From Micromonospora sp. WMMD1120 (GTDB lineage Bacteria > Actinomycetota > Actinomycetes > Mycobacteriales > Micromonosporaceae): a stretch of 64,000 nucleotides of DNA. The stretch covers positions 4,870,001-4,934,000 of the forward strand of contig NZ_JARUBO010000005.1 of assembly GCF_029626235.1 (NCBI RefSeq). The letters are read 5' to 3'. The position numbers and the translations under genes were made by a program. Of this stretch, positions 50,005 to 59,822 are shown piece after piece (position 1 is the first letter of the stretch; the number at the start of each line of letters is the position of its first letter). Below the pieces are notes generated by a model. That model ran no database searches. It saw only the letters and a program-made list of their open reading frames with translations, and was not told the origin of the DNA.

Positions 50005-50193
50005 GTGGCCAGAGTGCGTGGATGGTCGATGCTGACCGATGGGTTGACGGCGCTCGGGCTCATCTGGGCGCCGGTGGACCCGCTCAGCCCGCTACCGGGC
50101 GGGCGATCCGGCGGCTCCCCGCAGGGGCGGCCCCGACAGCCTCCGGTCGAGGAGACGGCCGACCAGCCACCGGCGGGGATCGGTGTGCCCTGA
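50005..50193 (+). CDS. Small ORF coupled to the phosphopantetheinyl transferase-like gene
   Basis: A GTG at 50005 follows a GGAGGT ribosome-binding site at good spacing and begins a 62-codon frame: a hydrophobic start (MLTDGLTALGLIWAPVDPLS) and a Pro/Gly-rich end. Its TGA overlaps the ATG of the next gene by one base, a hallmark of translational coupling. No homologue is recognised. It could be a leader that sets expression of the next gene, or a small protein in its own right. Confidence 0.5.
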   Translation: MARVRGWSMLTDGLTALGLIWAPVDPLSPLPGGRSGGSPQGRPRQPPVEETADQPPAGIGVP

Positions 50194-50966
50194 TGGCCGG
50201 TCACTGGACGCCGCTGCCCGACGGGATGGCCTTCGTGTCGATACCGGCCACGCACGGGCTGGACACCTGGGAACGGGCGCGCCGCGAGTTGGCGGACAAC
50301 TGGGTGGTGCTGCTGCACGCCCGTCTGGTCGACTGGCTGCCCGAGCAGATCGACGACGCCGCCCTGCGGGTGCTGCTCGGTCAGGGCTGGTGCCGCTACC
50401 TGGAGATGGTCAGGGGTGGGCTGGGAGCCCGGACCGTAGCCACCAGGGCGCTGCTGCGGCATGCCGCGGCGAACCTGGTGGAGGAGGACGGCGAACTACT
50501 CGAGTTGAGCTACGGCCCGACCGGGCGGCCCTACCTCTCCGGCTGCCAGTGGCTCGACATCAGCCTCAGCTACGTCGACGACCTGGTGCTGCTGGGGGTG
50601 ACGACCCGGGGTCTGATCGGGGTGGACGTCGAGCGGCTGGACCGCGACCTCTACCGGACCGGGCAGAGCGGACGCATCTGCTCCCCGTACGAGTTGGTCA
50701 CCCTCGCCGGAATCGCCGAGGAGGAGCGCAACCGCGACCTCGTGCGGCTGTGCACGCTCAAGGGCGCGTACGGCAGTGCGATGGGGGTGCCGTTCTGCCC
50801 GAGCGAGATCGGCTTCGGGCCGGACGGGCGGGCGGTGCGGGTATGCCGTCCGGACGGTACGCCCGCCGACGGTGACGAGTGGACGTTCCGCTCGTTCGTC
50901 CTCGACGACGAGTATCTGGTGGGCGCGGCCGTCTACGACGCTGATCGCGAGTCGTGCCGACCCTGA
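50193..50966 (+). CDS. 4'-phosphopantetheinyl transferase-like protein with altered KEA motif
   Basis: The 257-residue protein has the Sfp-type two-lobed layout. The first motif (SYGPTGRPYLSGCQWLDISL) and the Mg-binding GVDVERLD are present. The third motif, normally WxxKEAxxKA, reads LCTLKGAYGSAMG: the Lys is kept, but the Glu that binds metal in Sfp is Gly and the second Lys is lost. A working enzyme transfers phosphopantetheine from CoA to carrier proteins, yet no carrier protein is encoded in the window. It is either weakly active or a repurposed protein. The start ATG overlaps the stop of the small ORF. It converges on the LuxR-like gene. Confidence 0.82.
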   Translation: MAGHWTPLPDGMAFVSIPATHGLDTWERARRELADNWVVLLHARLVDWLPEQIDDAALRVLLGQGWCRYLEMVRGGLGARTVATRALLRHAAANLVEEDGELLELSYGPTGRPYLSGCQWLDISLSYVDDLVLLGVTTRGLIGVDVERLDRDLYRTGQSGRICSPYELVTLAGIAEEERNRDLVRLCTLKGAYGSAMGVPFCPSEIGFGPDGRAVRVCRPDGTPADGDEWTFRSFVLDDEYLVGAAVYDADRESCRP

Positions 50967-51021
50967 CCGGTCGGATCGGGTCGGGGTGACAGCCGTCGAC
51001 GCGATGCGCAACGTCCGCAGC

Positions 51022-52113
51022 TCACGCCGACATGTCCAGCGCGCCATGGCCGTGTCGCCCGTCGTCGGTCTTCGCGGCGGGCGGGTCGTCAGCGACCACG
51101 TCGTCGATCAGACCCATTCGGGTGGCCTCCACGCCGGCCTGGAAACGGCTCGTGGTGCCGAGCCGGTCCATGAGTTCGGAGATGTGCCGGCGGCACGTGC
51201 GCACCGACATGCCCAGGCGGCGGGCGATCGTCTCGTCCTTGTATCCCTTCGCCAGGAGGCGGATGACGGATCGTTTCACGTCCTCGTCCACCGGCGCGGC
51301 CCGATCGGCGTCGGGCTGGAAGGGGACCGCGGTGTTCCACAGGTGCTCGAAGACGTCGCACAGGTAGCCGACGAGCGCCGGTTCCCGGATGACGACCGCC
51401 CCGGCGGCCCGGGAAGCGACCCCTCGTTCGGGCACGAACGCTACCTCATGGTCGAAAATGACCATGCGATCGATGACTTCCTGGGTTGTGCGGACGCAGG
51501 CGCCCCGCTTCGTCACGTCCGATACGTAGGCCCGGGTAACCAGGTCGGTGCGTGCCGGATGTTGGTAAATGGTGCGGTTGTCGACGCCGCGCTCCAACGC
51601 CTCCACCAGTGGCCCCCGGGTAGCGGACAGCAGGTGCGCGGGTCGGGCCCCACCGGGTTGGATCGTCATGATTTCCGACTCGCACCGGCGGGCGTGCTCA
51701 TTGAGCACCGGCTGCACCATGGCGGCGTCGGTAATGACGTCGAAAGCCTCGCTGTGATTGCGGTCCCGGCGGTCCTCGAAATAGGCGGGCGCCAGTGCCA
51801 TGATCTGTGTGCGGACTTCGGTCACGGCAGACTGAAGATCGCGAATCTGATTCTCCGCCGGCGCGACGAGGCCCGAGGCGGCAGCGTCGGGGCCGACCGG
51901 AACCAGCACCTCCGGGCAGCCGGGCATGGGGCGGATGAGCCGCAGGGCACTGAGGACCCGTTCCGCGCGGGCGATGGCCGGCGGGTCGAGGCCCAGGCGT
52001 TCCGCGATCGTGGCCGGGATGAACTTGCCGCGCCGGACCGCCTCCCGGTAGACGCGCACACTCACGTCATCCAGCTCCGGAAACATCATCTGTTCGTGCT
52101 CGCCTGCTCGCAT
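51022..52113 (-). CDS. TrmB/LuxR-type transcriptional regulator
   Basis: The 363-residue protein has an N-terminal winged helix (RRGKFIPATIAERLGLDPPA), a coiled segment around residues 90-130, a PLD/TrmB-like sensor region and a C-terminal LuxR helix-turn-helix (LLAKGYKDETIARRLGMSVR with TCRRHISELMDRLG). Such proteins are frequent in Streptomyces secondary-metabolite clusters. The start ATG at 52113 has a strong GGAGGAGG site. A longer frame beginning at 52158 lacks one. It is divergent from the AAA-LuxR regulator, with a 593-bp gap that holds a short candidate peptide gene. The role is probably cluster control. Confidence 0.88.
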   Translation of the reverse strand: MRAGEHEQMMFPELDDVSVRVYREAVRRGKFIPATIAERLGLDPPAIARAERVLSALRLIRPMPGCPEVLVPVGPDAAASGLVAPAENQIRDLQSAVTEVRTQIMALAPAYFEDRRDRNHSEAFDVITDAAMVQPVLNEHARRCESEIMTIQPGGARPAHLLSATRGPLVEALERGVDNRTIYQHPARTDLVTRAYVSDVTKRGACVRTTQEVIDRMVIFDHEVAFVPERGVASRAAGAVVIREPALVGYLCDVFEHLWNTAVPFQPDADRAAPVDEDVKRSVIRLLAKGYKDETIARRLGMSVRTCRRHISELMDRLGTTSRFQAGVEATRMGLIDDVVADDPPAAKTDDGRHGHGALDMSA

Positions 52114-52451
52114 CGCGATCGCCTCCTCCCCCGAACGAAGTGGTCGCACAATGCGCAAGTCTTACACGTCGGTCCACCGTCCGGGGGGCACCGATGCTTA
52201 CCCGAACGGATACACATTCAGGATAAACGATGCTGGCCATTCACCCCTTCGGGGTTTTCCGCACGGCTGGCTTCGCGACGTGCGACGAATGTCGGCGGCA
52301 GTGTCAGTTACTGAACTACAGCTTTTTCTATTCACGTCTGGTGGCCGGATTGGACTCCGGCAGAGTGTCCGGTGCGCTCGCCCGCCCGCAGCACCGGCAC
52401 CCATCCGGCGGACGGCGCGTGACCGAGAAGGACGGTGTCGAAGGAGAGGGC

Positions 52452-52523
52452 ATGATGGCCTCAGCTGTTCGGAGCAACACTGTCAGCACCGCGCCCGCGC
52501 GCCGGGACATCGGCTGGGGTTAG
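52452..52523 (+). CDS. Candidate small peptide gene, 23 aa
   Basis: The frame MMASAVRSNTVSTAP-ARRDIGWG is preceded by a strong AAGGAGAGGGC ribosome-binding site seven bases from the start and ends with TAG. It lies between two regulators, 183 bp before the AAA-LuxR gene, in the same direction. Basic and Ser/Thr-rich, it has no transmembrane or SX2SX3C motif. It could be a leader peptide or a small signal. The rest of 52114-52706 shows no other feature. Confidence 0.35.
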   Translation: MMASAVRSNTVSTAPARRDIGWG

Positions 52524-52706
52524 CCCGGCTCCGACGCGACAACCCCGCCCGGCCCCGCCCGCTGCCCGGCCACCCGATGCCGACAGCGCGCGGGGCCGTC
52601 GTCGTCGCCCCCGGTGCTGGCTGTGTTCGGTTAAAGAGCCACGCAAGGCCGGCCCCCTAGCGTGGTCCCGGAACCGTTGAACCCGAGCACGTCGTCTGGG
52701 GGGACC

Positions 52707-55010
52707 ATGCGGGTCGAGTTGAAAATGCCGGCGTCGCGCGAGGCCAGCGCGTTGCCCACGGCGTCGCCGTGGCCGTCCCGGTCCGCTCTGGTGGGTCGGG
52801 AGTGGGAGCTGCTGGCGGTCGAGGGCAAGCTGCTGGACCGTTCGGTACGGTTGATCACGCTGGTGGGCGCCGGTGGGGTCGGCAAGAGCCGGCTCGCCGT
52901 CGAGGCGGGACGCGCGGTGTCCGGCGAGTTCGCCCGGGGCGTACGGGTCGTCGACGTCGCCGCCCTCGGGTCCGCCGAGGCGGTGCGGACGCTCGTGGGC
53001 CACGCGACGGTAGACCCCACCGGTGACTCCCGCGCGCTGCTGGTGTTGGACGGTGTCGAGCACCACGCGGCGGAGTTGGCCCAGCCGGTCGCCGATCGGC
53101 TGGCCCTCGATCCGGGACTCACCGTCCTGGCGACCGGCCAGCGGGCGCTGCGGATCTACGGTGAGCGGGTCGTCCCGGTGGTGCCGTTGACACCGCCCGG
53201 CCCGCTGGTCGAACCGGATGTCGCCGAGGTGCAGGACAACCCGGCGGTGCTGCTGTTCAGCCAGCGGGCGCACGAGGTGAATCCGGACTTCACCCTGACG
53301 GCGGAGAACGTGGCTGCCGTCCTCGACATCTGCAACCTCCTCGAAGGCGTACCGCTGGCGCTGGAGCTGGCGGCGGCGCGGCTCCGGCTGTTCCCGGTGT
53401 TCGAACTGCGCTCCTGGCTGCGTCGCGGCGGCGACAGCCATCTCGCCGGCCCGGTCGACGTGCCGGGCCGGCAACGCTCGATCCGCGCGGTGGCCGAGTG
53501 GAGTTGCCGCGGGATCAGCCCCGAGCAGCGCCGCCTGCTGGCGTGGCTGTCGATCTTCGAGGGCGGCGCGACGGTGGCGACGGTGGAGAAGGTGTCCCCG
53601 CTGGCCCCGGCGGACACCGCCCAGGCGATCGAGGCGCTTCTCGACCGGAGTCTGCTCACCCTCGTCGAGCAGCCGCGCGCGGACAGCCGCCTCACGGTGT
53701 CGCGCGTGCTGCGCGCCTACGGCCGCGCGCTCCTCGACGAGCAGGGTGACGCGCGGAAGGCGCGCGACGCCCACGCCCGGTACTTCGGCAGGTTGCTGCG
53801 GACGATCGAGGGCCGTTTCCACGGTTCGGAGCAGCGGCGGTGGCTCCGGGTCGCCTGCCTGGAGCACGACAACATCCTGGCCGCGCTCGACCACCTCCAG
53901 CAGGTCGGCGACATCGAGGAGCAGGCGTCGTTGCTGGTGGCCTGCCAGCGGCCGTGGCTGATCCGGGGCGAGTTGCGGGACGGGCTGCACCGGTGCGACA
54001 GCGCGGCGGCGGCGCTCGCGCACGACGACAGCGAACGGGTGCTGCGCCTGCGCGCCCGGCTCCACACGGCCGCCGGCTACCTGGCGTCCGCGCGGGGCGA
54101 CCACGACGGCGCCGCGCACCGACACCGGCGGGCGGTGACGATCTACAAGCAGCTTCGCGACGCCCAGCAGGGTGCCCGCGCCTCGGCGCGGTTGGGGCGG
54201 TCCCTGGTCGCGGCCGGCGACCGCGAGGCCGGCCAACCGTTGCTCACCTCCGCCCGGTCCACCCTCGAGTGGTGGGGCGACACCGCCGGGTCGGCGGAGG
54301 CGGCGGCCGGGCTCGCCGAGGCACTGCTCGACGCCGGCGCGCTGACCGAGGCCGGCACGCTTCTCGACCGGGCGTTGCGGATACACCGACAGAACGGCGA
54401 GATTCGGGATCTGGCCGAGGTGTTGCTGGTCAGCGCCCGGCTCGCGGGACGCGCGTCGGACGGGCCGGCGGCACAGTCGGCGCTGCGCGAGAGCCTGCGC
54501 CTACTGGACTCGATCGACGACCGCAACGTGCTGGCCGACGCGTTGGAGGCGTTCGCGGTGGCGGTGCAGGACGGCGCCGGCCATCCGCAACAGGTGACGC
54601 GGCTGCTGGCCGCCGCCGACGCGATGCGCCGGCGGGCCGGCACCACGGCGCCCGGGTCGCGCCGTGACGGGATCGACGAGGTCGTCTCGGCGCTGCGCCG
54701 CCAGCTCGGTGCGACGGTCTTCGCCGGGGCCTGGGCGGAGGGCGCGCGGCCACGACCGGAGGTGCTGGTCGCCGAGGCGCTCGCGGTCGGGGAGTCCCGC
54801 CCGGCGGGCGTACGAACCGAGGCCGGGCTGCTGACGCCGCGCCAGTTGCAGGTGGCGTTGAGCGTCGCCGAGGGCATGACGAACCGCCAGATCGCGAACC
54901 AGTTGTGTATCGCCGAGTGGACGGTCGTGAACCATGTGCGACAGGTGATGCGCAAGCTCGGCTGCACCTCCCGGGTGCAGGTGGCCTGGGCGGTCGGCAG
55001 GCGCCGATGA
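52707..55010 (+). CDS. AAA-ATPase LuxR-family regulator
   Basis: The 767-residue protein has an N-terminal NB-ARC/AAA module with Walker A VGAGGVGKSRL near residues 53-63 and Walker B ALLVLDGVE, TPR-like repeats across the middle, and a C-terminal LuxR helix-turn-helix (LTPRQLQVALSVAEGMTNRQ, IAEWTVVNHVRQVMRKLG). Large LuxR proteins of this class (LAL-type) activate secondary-metabolite genes. The ATG at 52707 has a GGGGGGA site. The next gene, an AMP-ligase homologue, starts inside its stop (ATGA). Their coupling suggests that the ligase-like protein takes part in sensing. Confidence 0.9.
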   Translation: MRVELKMPASREASALPTASPWPSRSALVGREWELLAVEGKLLDRSVRLITLVGAGGVGKSRLAVEAGRAVSGEFARGVRVVDVAALGSAEAVRTLVGHATVDPTGDSRALLVLDGVEHHAAELAQPVADRLALDPGLTVLATGQRALRIYGERVVPVVPLTPPGPLVEPDVAEVQDNPAVLLFSQRAHEVNPDFTLTAENVAAVLDICNLLEGVPLALELAAARLRLFPVFELRSWLRRGGDSHLAGPVDVPGRQRSIRAVAEWSCRGISPEQRRLLAWLSIFEGGATVATVEKVSPLAPADTAQAIEALLDRSLLTLVEQPRADSRLTVSRVLRAYGRALLDEQGDARKARDAHARYFGRLLRTIEGRFHGSEQRRWLRVACLEHDNILAALDHLQQVGDIEEQASLLVACQRPWLIRGELRDGLHRCDSAAAALAHDDSERVLRLRARLHTAAGYLASARGDHDGAAHRHRRAVTIYKQLRDAQQGARASARLGRSLVAAGDREAGQPLLTSARSTLEWWGDTAGSAEAAAGLAEALLDAGALTEAGTLLDRALRIHRQNGEIRDLAEVLLVSARLAGRASDGPAAQSALRESLRLLDSIDDRNVLADALEAFAVAVQDGAGHPQQVTRLLAAADAMRRRAGTTAPGSRRDGIDEVVSALRRQLGATVFAGAWAEGARPRPEVLVAEALAVGESRPAGVRTEAGLLTPRQLQVALSVAEGMTNRQIANQLCIAEWTVVNHVRQVMRKLGCTSRVQVAWAVGRRR

Positions 55011-56695
55011 GGACAGGGTCCGGCGACCCGCGGCCCACCTCGGCCGGCACCGACCCGCAGCCCGCCTCCGCCGGCACTGACCCGCTCGCACGCCTGCTCG
55101 CCACGGTGCGGCCTCCCGTCGAGCCTGCCCGGACGTTCCGCGAGCGCGGCTGGTGGCAGACCCGCAGCGTGGTCCACGACCTCTACCGGGCCAGCGCCGC
55201 GCACCCGAACCGGACCGCGATACTGGCGCACCGCGTCCGGGACCACGCGGGCACACCGACCGTCCGTGTCTCGTACGCGCAGTTGACCGGGTACGTCGAA
55301 CGGTTCGCGCACGCTCTCGTCGCGCTCGGCGTCGGCCCCGGCGACCCGGTCGCGTTCTCCCTGCCCAACCGGTGGGAGGGCTCGGCGCTGTTCTTCGCGT
55401 GCCTGCGCATCGGCGCGGTCGCCGTGCCGGTCCTGCCCAGCTACGGCGCGCGGGACCTGGCAGCGGTGCTGGAGGCGGCCCAACCACGGGTGTGTGTGGT
55501 GCCGGACAATTGGGCGGGTGTGCCGCAGGCCGAGGTCCTGGCGGACCTGGCGGCATCGCTGCCGTGGCTGCGCCGCCGGGTGGTCGTCGGTGACGCCGCC
55601 GCCACCGGAGCGCTCGACTTCGCCGACTACTTCATGCGTACGCCGCACGAGCGCCACGACCGCGGCGCGTGGCTGCGGGTGCCGACGGACCTGGCGGACC
55701 GGGTCTGCCTGATCGTGACCACCGTCGGCCTCGACAACGCCCACCGCATGTTCCTGCACACCCCCAACTCGCTGCGGGCGGGAGTCCGGTCGCCCGACGT
55801 CCCGCACCGCGACGTGACCTACTCGGCGGTGCCGATCGCCACGCTGCCGTCGCTGCTGCACGCCGTGGTCGGTCCCGCGCTGCGCGGCGGCACGTCGGTG
55901 TTGCAGGACGTGTGGGACCCGGAGGTCGCGCTGGACCTGTGGGCGCAGGGCGCTGTCGGTCAGGTCTACGCCCTCGCGGTGCAGTGGTCCGAGCTGGTCT
56001 CCGCGCAGCTCGAGCGCCCCCGTGAGCTGGGTGCGCTGCGGCGGGCGCTGGCGGCCGACCCGTCCGGCACGTCGACCCGGCTGACCCGGCAGGTGGCTGA
56101 GGTTCTGCGCGTTCCGCTGCGTGCCGAGTGGAGTTCGCCGCAGGTGGGCGCCGCCACGACCGGGTCCGGTCTGGAGACGGTGCTGACCGCCGTGGACGGT
56201 CCCGAGGGGCTGTTCCGGGTCCGTGTCCGGGGACCGTCGACGTGCCTCGCGGTGTGGCAGCGGGACGCCGGGTCGGTGCGGCTGGTCCGGCAGCAGCAGG
56301 ACGGCTGGTCCGACACCGGTGACCTGGTCCGCGTGGACGACACCGGCCAGATCGAGGTGGTGCGGCGGGCGGCCGGGGAGGTCGGGGGCCTGTTCCTGGT
56401 CCCGGTCGCCGAGATCGAGGACCACCTGCTCGTGCACCCTCGGGTCGCCGAGGCGGCGGTGGTGCCCACCCCGGATGTCGAGTACGGCGAGCTGAGCTGT
56501 GCGGTGGTGGTGCCGGCGGGCGATCCTCCCGATCTCGTCGAGCTGCGGACGTACCTCCGGGGTCGGGGTGTGCCCCCCGAACACCTGCCGGCCCGCCTCG
56601 AACTGCTGGGTGCGCTACCCCGCGACGAGCTGGGGGAGATCCGCCGGGCCGAGCTGCGCGACCAGTTGGCACGGCGGCGGGCCCGCAAGCCCTGA
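55007..56695 (+). CDS. AMP-ligase-like pseudoenzyme (ANL superfamily), degenerate active site
   Basis: The 562-residue protein has the overall ANL fold: RVSYAQLTGYVERFAHALVA, FACLRIGAVAVPVLPSYGAR, SDTGDLVRVDD (A7) and EIEDHLLVHPRVAEAAVVPT. The ATP-binding P-loop, normally TSGTTGxPK, reads VTTVGLDNAHR (about 235-246), and the catalytic Lys near the end (LPRTxxGKIxR) is Glu in LPRDELGEIRR. It should not adenylate. Its start overlaps the AAA-LuxR gene (ATGA), so it may be a ligand-binding or scaffolding partner of that regulator. This is inference. It ends two bases before the convergent ispG gene. Confidence 0.85.
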   Translation: MRTGSGDPRPTSAGTDPQPASAGTDPLARLLATVRPPVEPARTFRERGWWQTRSVVHDLYRASAAHPNRTAILAHRVRDHAGTPTVRVSYAQLTGYVERFAHALVALGVGPGDPVAFSLPNRWEGSALFFACLRIGAVAVPVLPSYGARDLAAVLEAAQPRVCVVPDNWAGVPQAEVLADLAASLPWLRRRVVVGDAAATGALDFADYFMRTPHERHDRGAWLRVPTDLADRVCLIVTTVGLDNAHRMFLHTPNSLRAGVRSPDVPHRDVTYSAVPIATLPSLLHAVVGPALRGGTSVLQDVWDPEVALDLWAQGAVGQVYALAVQWSELVSAQLERPRELGALRRALAADPSGTSTRLTRQVAEVLRVPLRAEWSSPQVGAATTGSGLETVLTAVDGPEGLFRVRVRGPSTCLAVWQRDAGSVRLVRQQQDGWSDTGDLVRVDDTGQIEVVRRAAGEVGGLFLVPVAEIEDHLLVHPRVAEAAVVPTPDVEYGELSCAVVVPAGDPPDLVELRTYLRGRGVPPEHLPARLELLGALPRDELGEIRRAELRDQLARRRARKP

Positions 56696-56697
56696 TC

Positions 56698-57855
56698 TCA
56701 CCGTACGACGACGGTCGGCGCCCCGGAGACCTCGCGTTCCTCGTCCGGCATCTGCTCGACCAGCTTCAGCGCCTCCTCGATCAGGGTCTCCACGATCTGC
56801 GACTCCGGCACCGTCTTGATCGGGACGCCCTTGATGAAGATCTGGCCCTTGCCGTTGCCGGAGGCGACGCCGAGGTCGGCCTCGCGGGCCTCACCCGGGC
56901 CGTTGACCACGCACCCCATCACGGCGACCCGTAGGGGCGCGTCGAGGCCGTCGAGCCCGGCGGTCACCTCGTCGGCCAGCTTCCAGACGTCCACCTGGGC
57001 CCGACCGCAGCCCGGACAGGAGACGATCTCCAGGCCGCGCTTCTTGAGGTTCAGCGACTCCAGGATCTGCTGCCCCACCTTGACCTCCTCCACCGGAGGG
57101 GCGGACAGCGAGACCCGGATGGTGTCGCCGATCCCCTCGGCCAGCAGGGCGCCGAAGGCGACGGCCGACTTGATGGTGCCCTGGAACGCCGGTCCGGCCT
57201 CGGTGACGCCGAGGTGCAGCGGATAGTCGCAGCGCTGGGACAGCAGCCGGTACGCCGCGATCATGACCACCGGGTCGTTGTGCTTGACCGAGATCTTGAT
57301 GTCCCGGAAGCCGTGCTCCTCGAACAGCGAGCACTCCCACAGCGCGGACTCGACGAGCGCCTCCGGAGTGGCCTTGCCGTACTTCGCCAGCAGCCGCTTG
57401 TCCAGCGACCCGGCGTTCACCCCGATCCGGATCGGAACGCCGGCCGCCGAGGCGGCGGCGGCGATCTCCTTGACCTTGTCGTCGAACTGGCGGATGTTGC
57501 CCGGGTTCACCCGGACGGCGGCGCAGCCCGCGTCGATGGCGGCGAAGACGTACTTCGGTTGGAAGTGGATGTCCGCGATGACCGGGATGCTCGACTTGCG
57601 GGCGATCTCGGCCAGCGCGTCGGCGTCGTCCTGCGAGGGCACGGCGACGCGGACGATGTCACAGCCGGCGGCGGTCAACTGCGCGATCTGTTGGAGGGTG
57701 GCGTCGACGTCGGAGGTGAGCGTCGTCGTCATCGACTGGACCGAGATCGGGGCGTCCCCGCCCACCGGCACGTTGCCCACCATGATCTTCCGGGTGGTGC
57801 GGCGGGTGGCGACGGGCCTGGGGGGCATCGCGGGTGCGGTCAACGGTACGGGCAT
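56698..57855 (-). CDS. ispG: 4-hydroxy-3-methylbut-2-enyl diphosphate synthase (IspG/GcpE)
   Basis: The 385-residue enzyme converts MEcPP to HMBPP using a [4Fe-4S] cluster, the sixth step of the MEP pathway. Hallmarks are [20 protein letters not shown], the barrel with VRVNPGNI and [15 protein letters not shown], and the iron-sulfur ligands [10 protein letters not shown] plus CVVNGPGEA. The actinobacterial length without the extra plant domain fits. It is the last gene of a minus-strand set ispH, polyprenyl synthase, dxs, ispG, and starts 32 bp after dxs. A second set of MEP genes inside the cluster would raise prenyl supply. The call is certain. Confidence 0.97.
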   Translation of the reverse strand: MPVPLTAPAMPPRPVATRRTTRKIMVGNVPVGGDAPISVQSMTTTLTSDVDATLQQIAQLTAAGCDIVRVAVPSQDDADALAEIARKSSIPVIADIHFQPKYVFAAIDAGCAAVRVNPGNIRQFDDKVKEIAAAASAAGVPIRIGVNAGSLDKRLLAKYGKATPEALVESALWECSLFEEHGFRDIKISVKHNDPVVMIAAYRLLSQRCDYPLHLGVTEAGPAFQGTIKSAVAFGALLAEGIGDTIRVSLSAPPVEEVKVGQQILESLNLKKRGLEIVSCPGCGRAQVDVWKLADEVTAGLDGLDAPLRVAVMGCVVNGPGEAREADLGVASGNGKGQIFIKGVPIKTVPESQIVETLIEEALKLVEQMPDEEREVSGAPTVVVR

Positions 57856-57887
57856 GGCGAAGTCCTTGTCGCGTCGAAGGAGAGGGG

Positions 57888-59804
57888 TCAGGCGCGCTGT
57901 ACGGCGGATCGTTCGAGGTCCGGGCTGATGTGCGCGGCGATGTCTCCCGAGGTGAGGCCGAGTTCGCGCAGGATGTCGGCGCGCTTGCCGTGGTCCAGGA
58001 ACTCCTGCGTGATGCCGAAGTCCCGGACCGGGGTGTCCACCCGCGCGGCCCGTAGGGCCTGCGCGATCGCCGCCCCCACCCCGCCGACGACCCCGTTGTC
58101 CTCGACCGTGACGACCAACCGGTGCCGGGCCGCGAGCGGGACCAGGGCCGGGTTGACCGGCTTGATCCAGCGGGGGTCGACGACGGTGCTGCCGATGCCC
58201 TCCGCCGCCAGCAGCGACGCGAGGTCGAGGCAGGTGTGGGCCATCGCCCCGACCGCGACGACGAGGACGTCCTCGTGCTCGCCGCGGTGCAGGATGTCGA
58301 GACCGGCGACGCTGTCCACCGCCGGCAGGTCGCTCGGGGCCGGCCCCTTGGGGAAGCGGACCGCCGTCGGCCCGTCGTCGACGGCGACGGCCTCGCGGAA
58401 CAACTCGGCGAGCCGCGCGCCGTCGCGCGGCACGGCGATCCGCATTCCCGGGACCAGTTGCAGCAGCGACAGGTCCCACATGCCGTTGTGGCTGGCGCCG
58501 TCGTCACCGGTGATCCCGGCCCGGTCCAGCACGAACGTCACCGGCAGCCGGTGCAGGGCCACGTCCATCAGCGCCTGGTCGAAGGCCCGGTTGAGGAAGG
58601 TCGCGTACACCGCCACCACCGGGTGCAGGCCACCCATGGCGAGCCCGGCGGCGGACGTGACGGCGTGCTGCTCGGCGATGCCCACGTCGAACGTCCGCTC
58701 GGGGAACCGGAGGGAGAAGTCACGCAGGCCGGTCGGTTGCAGCATCGCGGCGGTGATCGCCACCAGGTCCGCCCGGCGTTCGCCGGTCGCCACCAACTCG
58801 TCGCTGAACACCGAGGTCCAGGAACGCCCGACCGGCGCGCCGATGGACCGGCCCGTCTGCGAGTCCATCACCCCGACCACGTGGAACCGGTCGAGCTCGT
58901 GGCTCTCCGCCGGGACGTACCCCGCGCCCTTGGTGGTGATGCAGTGCACCAGGACCGGTCCGCCGTAGTGCCGGGCCCGGTCGAACGCGTACTCCATGGC
59001 GGCGATGTCGTGGCCGTCCACCGGTCCGATGTACTTCAACCCCAGATCGTCGAACATGTTCTGCGGCACGAGCATGTCCTTGAGGCCGTGCTTGGCGGCG
59101 TGCAGGGCGGTGTACAACGGCTCGCCGACGACCGGTCGGACCTGGCCCTTGCCCCACTCGAGCACCCGCTGGTAACGACGTGACGTGCGCAGCCTGGTGA
59201 GCTGGTCGGCGAGGCCGCCGACGGTGGGGGCGTAGGAGCGTCCGTTGTCGTTCATGACGATGATGACCGGCCGGTCCTTGGCGGCGGCGATGTTGTTGAG
59301 GGCCTCCCAGCACATCCCGCCGGTGAGGGCGCCGTCGCCGACCACGGCGACCACGGCCCGGTCGGTCTCGCCGGTGAGCTGCGCCGCCTTGGCCAGACCG
59401 TCGGCGTAGGAGAGCGCCGTGGAGGCGTGCGAGTTCTCCACCAGGTCGTGGACCGACTCGGCGCGGGACGGATACCCGGAGATGCCGCCCGCCTTGCGCA
59501 GCCTGTCGAATTCGTCCACCCGGCCGGTGAGCATCTTGTGGACGTAGCTCTGGTGCCCGGTGTCCCAGAGGATCCGGTCCCGGGGCGACTCGAAGACCCG
59601 GTGCAGGGCGATGGTCAGCTCCACCACCCCGAGGTTGGGCCCGAGGTGGCCGCCGGTGCGCGACACCTTCTCCACGAGTGTGCTGCGCAGTTCCTCGGCC
59701 AGTGTCGGCAACTGTTCGGGGGTGAGGGCCCGGAGGTCGCCCGGCTGCCGGACGGACTCCAGCAGGTGGCGGCCGGGGACGTCGTCGTTCTCGGGTGCGG
59801 CCAT
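57888..59804 (-). CDS. dxs: 1-deoxy-D-xylulose-5-phosphate synthase (Dxs)
   Basis: The 638-residue thiamine diphosphate enzyme joins pyruvate and glyceraldehyde 3-phosphate to start the MEP pathway. It has [20 protein letters not shown], the ThDP motif [16 protein letters not shown], the transketolase domain [20 protein letters not shown] and a C-terminal transketolase domain. The ATG at 59804 has a GAGGAG site. It is upstream of ispG and downstream of the polyprenyl synthase; an 8-bp tandem repeat fills the gap before it. Because Dxs is the flux-controlling step, a cluster copy suits a strong isoprenoid demand. Whether the genome has a second dxs cannot be seen from here. Confidence 0.97.
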   Translation of the reverse strand: MAAPENDDVPGRHLLESVRQPGDLRALTPEQLPTLAEELRSTLVEKVSRTGGHLGPNLGVVELTIALHRVFESPRDRILWDTGHQSYVHKMLTGRVDEFDRLRKAGGISGYPSRAESVHDLVENSHASTALSYADGLAKAAQLTGETDRAVVAVVGDGALTGGMCWEALNNIAAAKDRPVIIVMNDNGRSYAPTVGGLADQLTRLRTSRRYQRVLEWGKGQVRPVVGEPLYTALHAAKHGLKDMLVPQNMFDDLGLKYIGPVDGHDIAAMEYAFDRARHYGGPVLVHCITTKGAGYVPAESHELDRFHVVGVMDSQTGRSIGAPVGRSWTSVFSDELVATGERRADLVAITAAMLQPTGLRDFSLRFPERTFDVGIAEQHAVTSAAGLAMGGLHPVVAVYATFLNRAFDQALMDVALHRLPVTFVLDRAGITGDDGASHNGMWDLSLLQLVPGMRIAVPRDGARLAELFREAVAVDDGPTAVRFPKGPAPSDLPAVDSVAGLDILHRGEHEDVLVVAVGAMAHTCLDLASLLAAEGIGSTVVDPRWIKPVNPALVPLAARHRLVVTVEDNGVVGGVGAAIAQALRAARVDTPVRDFGITQEFLDHGKRADILRELGLTSGDIAAHISPDLERSAVQRA

Positions 59805-59822
59805 GGTCGATCAACTCCTCTC

